From Candidatus Melainabacteria bacterium (GTDB taxonomy: Bacteria; Cyanobacteriota; Vampirovibrionia; Obscuribacterales; Obscuribacteraceae): a DNA stretch of 64,000 nt. Shown here piece by piece: positions 61,831 to 64,000 of the stretch. The stretch is taken from positions 1,860,001-1,924,000 of the forward strand of contig CP064963.1 of the NCBI GenBank assembly GCA_016699165.1, given 5' to 3'. Every line of letters starts with the position of its first letter. The first letter of the stretch is position 1. The position numbers and the translations under genes were made by a program. The notes under the pieces are model-generated. The model was not told the DNA's origin. It saw only the letters and a list, made by a program, of their open reading frames with translations, and ran no database searches.

Positions 61831-62958
61831 ATGACGCAGATTCAGATGCTTTATACCAAACCCGAAGTCGGCGATTCAATCGAGACAGTCGATACGCCAG
61901 CCTTGGTAATCGATCTGGATGTTGTCGATAGAAATATTGAGGCGATGTTTGCCAACTTTAAAGACAAGTCGGTCACGATACGTCCTCATTTGAAAACAGC
62001 TAAGTCGCCTGTGTTTGCAAAGAAATTAATTGAGTTGGGTGCAACAGGAATTTGTGTGGCAAAACTTTCCGAAGCAGAAGTGATGGCGCAAAATGGCGTT
62101 GGCGATATTCTTATCACCACCGAAATTATTGGCAAAGCTAAGATGGAAAAACTTTTTGATTTGCTTAGAGACCACCCAGCCGTTCGATTAGTTGTTGATA
62201 GTAAAGCTGGTGTGGACATGCTTGCAGCTGCAGCCAAAGCCTTTCAACACAAAGAACAAATCATGGTATTGATTGAGACAAACGTCGGACAAAACAGAGC
62301 CGGTTTGGAACATCCCAAAGACGTAGTCAAACTAGCCAAACATATTCAAGACCAAAACAGCTTGCATTTCATTGGCGTTCAAGGTTACGAAGGTCATGTG
62401 CAATTATTGCGTGATGAATCTGAGCGCAAAACAAAAAGCAAAGAATCGATGGATAAACTTGGCAAAATCGTATCCGAACTGAAAGCAGCTGGAATTCACG
62501 TTCCGGTTGTAACAACAGGTGGAACAGGCACTTCGCCCTGGTGCGCAGAAAACGATTTTGTCACCGAAGTGCAGCCAGGCAGTTTCATTTTTATGGACAC
62601 TGCTTACAGAAATGCCGGACAGAAATTCGAGCTGGCACTACATCTGGTGGCAACAGTCATTAGCAAACCCGATGCGAAGAGAGCAGTAATAGATTCAGGA
62701 TACAAGTCATTATCGACCGACTCAGGTATGCCTGAAGTGGCAAACATAGCCAATTTAACTTACGAGCCTGGTGGCGACGAACATGGCATTTTAAAATCGG
62801 CGTCGGGTGGAGAAGTTGCTTTAGAGATTGGAGATCGAGTGACAATAACTCCAAGTCACATTGATACCACAATCAATTTGCACGATTATTATTACTGCCA
62901 CCGCCAGGGAAAAATCGAAGCCATTGTTCCGATAGCCAATCGAGGCAAGGTTCAATAG
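61831..62958 (+). CDS. D-threonine aldolase / D-serine dehydratase family PLP enzyme
   Basis: A 375-residue fold-type III PLP enzyme. The PLP Lys lies in the family motif RPHLKTAKSP (~55); the alanine-racemase-like barrel includes LIETNVGQNRAG and VTTGGTGTSP (phosphate-binding loop). The C-terminal domain carries a putative metal site (PSHIDTTINLHDYYYCH). It cleaves D-threonine or dehydrates D-serine; these cannot be separated by eye. The 3' end overlaps a convergent small gene by 86 bases. A damaged copy of this gene follows ~460 bases downstream. Confidence 0.92.
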   Translation: MTQIQMLYTKPEVGDSIETVDTPALVIDLDVVDRNIEAMFANFKDKSVTIRPHLKTAKSPVFAKKLIELGATGICVAKLSEAEVMAQNGVGDILITTEIIGKAKMEKLFDLLRDHPAVRLVVDSKAGVDMLAAAAKAFQHKEQIMVLIETNVGQNRAGLEHPKDVVKLAKHIQDQNSLHFIGVQGYEGHVQLLRDESERKTKSKESMDKLGKIVSELKAAGIHVPVVTTGGTGTSPWCAENDFVTEVQPGSFIFMDTAYRNAGQKFELALHLVATVISKPDAKRAVIDSGYKSLSTDSGMPEVANIANLTYEPGGDEHGILKSASGGEVALEIGDRVTITPSHIDTTINLHDYYYCHRQGKIEAIVPIANRGKVQ

Positions 62959-63286
62959 AGCTCGGTAGATGTCTTCCCTCCTCCCAAGATAAACCTAGCC
63001 GGATATTTAAATTATGCACTTCAGCATTGAATTCCTTTCTTTGTTCTCGAGAAAGATAGACAATGTACACTTTCTGATCTTTAAGCTTAACTCTTAATTT
63101 TGACACGCCGTCTAGCCAGAAAGTTTCTTCTATCAAATCGGATTGGGTTTTCACAAGATTTTTAAATTGCAAATACGACATTGCTGGCGGGTCGATCTCA
63201 AAGTAGTCTCGACTCAAGTAAATTACGCCCAAAGCTATAACCAGAGCGGATATACACGACATAATGGCTAAGACTTTGCGCAACAT
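62873..63286 (-). CDS. Small membrane-anchored protein, FtsH-extracellular-like
   Basis: A 137-residue protein with one N-terminal helix (VLAIMSCISALVIALGVIYL) and a domain starting MSYLQFKNLVKTQSDLIEETFWLDG, like the small periplasmic domain of FtsH (xYxxFxxxVxxxxVxxV). The last ~28 residues (CLDWLSEQWLRFFPGGGSNNN) are encoded on the antisense of the aldolase gene's 3' end. A paralogue with the same arrangement lies at 63648. Confidence 0.6.
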   Translation of the reverse strand: MLRKVLAIMSCISALVIALGVIYLSRDYFEIDPPAMSYLQFKNLVKTQSDLIEETFWLDGVSKLRVKLKDQKVYIVYLSREQRKEFNAEVHNLNIRLGLSWEEGRHLPSSIEPCLDWLSEQWLRFFPGGGSNNNRAN

Positions 63287-63418
63287 GTGTCCTCCTCACT
63301 CTAAACTACTATACAAAATATAATTTTATTGACTATGTGGTTTGTACGCCATTCGCCTTACAGGAGTCATGAGCCCTGTACAGGATTGAGTTTCTGGGAA
63401 AAGCGGCGTATTGGCATG

Positions 63419-63730
63419 ACAAAGAACAAATCATGGTATTGATTGAGACAAACGTCGGACAAAACAGAGCCGGTCTGGAACATCCCAAAGACGTAGTCGA
63501 ACTGGCCAAACATATTCAAAGCCAAAGCAGCTGGAATTCAAGTTCCGGTTGTAACAACAGGTGGAACAGGCACTACATCTGGTGGCGATGTCGCTCTAGA
63601 AATCGGTAAGCAAGTGATGATAACTCCAAGTCACATTGATACCACAATCAATTTGCACGATTATTATTGCCACCGCCAGGGAAAGATCGATGCCATTGTT
63701 CCGATAGCCAATCGAGGTAAGGTTCAATAG
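63419..63730 (+). pseudogene. Mosaic pseudogene copy of the D-threonine-aldolase-type gene
   Basis: The stretch copies separate blocks of the gene at 61831. Bases 63419-63520 match ~62249-62350 almost exactly; 63524-63574 match 62482-62532; the rest matches short pieces near 62640 and then ~62805-62958, ending in the same GGTTCAATAG stop. About 128 bases are missing at the first junction, and larger losses occur later at short shared words (GGCACT, CTGGTGGC). The 5' quarter of the gene is absent. It cannot encode an enzyme. Confidence 0.85.
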
Positions 63731-64000
63731 AGAATTGACCGTTAACAGTCGGCCACCAAAAACTTTCTCTACCCACGCATATAGCCTTCAAAGTTATGTC
63801 TTTTGCAATTATTTGTTGAATGAGTTTTGACTTTTCATCAGGAGTCAGAATGATAAAGTATTCCTTTTCATCCTGCAGTTTGACTGACACTCTAGGCTCA
63901 CCATTAATTAACGAAACCTCGGCAATGGACTTGGGATCGTTTTTGATTAAGGTCTCAAGTTTGGATTTAGTCATTGGCTCATCCCAAACCAAATAATATC
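63648..64000 (-). CDS. Paralogue of the small FtsH-extracellular-like protein (5' end beyond window)
   Basis: The visible 117 residues contain MTKSKLETLIKNDPKSIAEVSLINGE... VKLQDEKEYFIILTPDEKSKL, paralogous to the protein at 62873. They end with the same YLDWLSEQWHRSFPGGGNNN tail, read from the antisense of the aldolase pseudogene. The frame stays open to the window edge, where a membrane segment would be expected, so the start probably lies outside. Confidence 0.55.
   Translation of the reverse strand, partial: YYLVWDEPMTKSKLETLIKNDPKSIAEVSLINGEPRVSVKLQDEKEYFIILTPDEKSKLIQQIIAKDITLKAICVGRESFWWPTVNGQFSIEPYLDWLSEQWHRSFPGGGNNNRAN

Noticed and set aside
62873..62958. Treating the overlap of the small minus-strand gene with the aldolase as evidence that the small gene is spurious
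   Set aside because: The upstream part has a signal/anchor helix and a paralogue at 63648 with similar sequence outside the overlap, so the gene is probably real even though its tail is antisense to the aldolase.

Overview
The window looks like chromosomal DNA of a Gram-negative-type bacterium. Supporting signs are an RND efflux system, lipobox lipoproteins, many cleavable signal peptides, TonB-C-like domains and a large stock of secreted TPR, HEAT, beta-helix, CAP, fasciclin and caspase-like proteins. This mix recalls the non-photosynthetic relatives of Cyanobacteria (Vampirovibrionia/Melainabacteria, Obscuribacterales-like). That placement is inference from gene content; no rRNA is present to confirm it. 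One structural RNA is clear, a one-piece tmRNA (ssrA, 27409-27806). No tRNA, CRISPR array, integrase or insertion sequence was seen.

Region 1 (1-14355) is the most striking. A protoglobin-coupled sensor histidine kinase (left edge, partial) is divergent from a NarL/LuxR-type response regulator. The regulator is followed by two universal stress proteins and a type II P-type ATPase. Convergent to these is a complete group 3b-like NAD(P)-linked [NiFe] hydrogenase operon (hydB-hydG-hydD-hydA) with hypB, hypA and a maturation protease. Next come two Hsp20 proteins with N-terminal export signals, a small secreted protein and a single-domain globin. The inventory closely parallels the actinobacterial DosR hypoxia/dormancy regulon (haem sensor kinase, LuxR-type regulator, USPs, CtpF-type ATPase, alpha-crystallin, hydrogenase), but with a protoglobin instead of GAF-haem sensors. 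I propose a gas-sensing (O2/NO/CO) dormancy island.

Region 2 (14.4-36.5 kb) is mixed. It holds a hydrolase with its catalytic core deleted and its intact paralogue (25.3 kb), a beta-helix protein, a methyltransferase, and a TetR-controlled RND efflux operon with a clear operator. It continues with an NlpC/P60 protein, prmA, ssrA, a HEAT-repeat lipoprotein, an arsR-arsI-arsC operon, a PAS histidine kinase, and a Fic protein whose catalytic His is Arg and which lies downstream of six copies of a TTTAATA-type element arranged as three inverted repeats.

Region 3 (36.5-57 kb) has a nucleotidyltransferase, SRPBCC, PepSY and rhomboid proteins, then a dense set of exported proteins. Four carry caspase-like (C14) domains (39932, 48113, 52631, 54699), four carry DUF4384-like domains, and one of the DUF4384 proteins (45049) ends in a possible circularly permuted papain-like peptidase. 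A large TPR protein and a KefB-type antiporter lie among them. Region 4 (56.8-64 kb) has a FemAB-like ligase, a spermidine-synthase-like protein fused to a membrane and extracytoplasmic tail, fasciclin and CAP proteins, and a D-threonine-aldolase-type enzyme with a mosaic pseudogene copy beside it.

Four genes carry single-base frameshifts. Three of them are repaired by lengthening a short homopolymer by one base, so consensus error is at least as likely as true gene decay.
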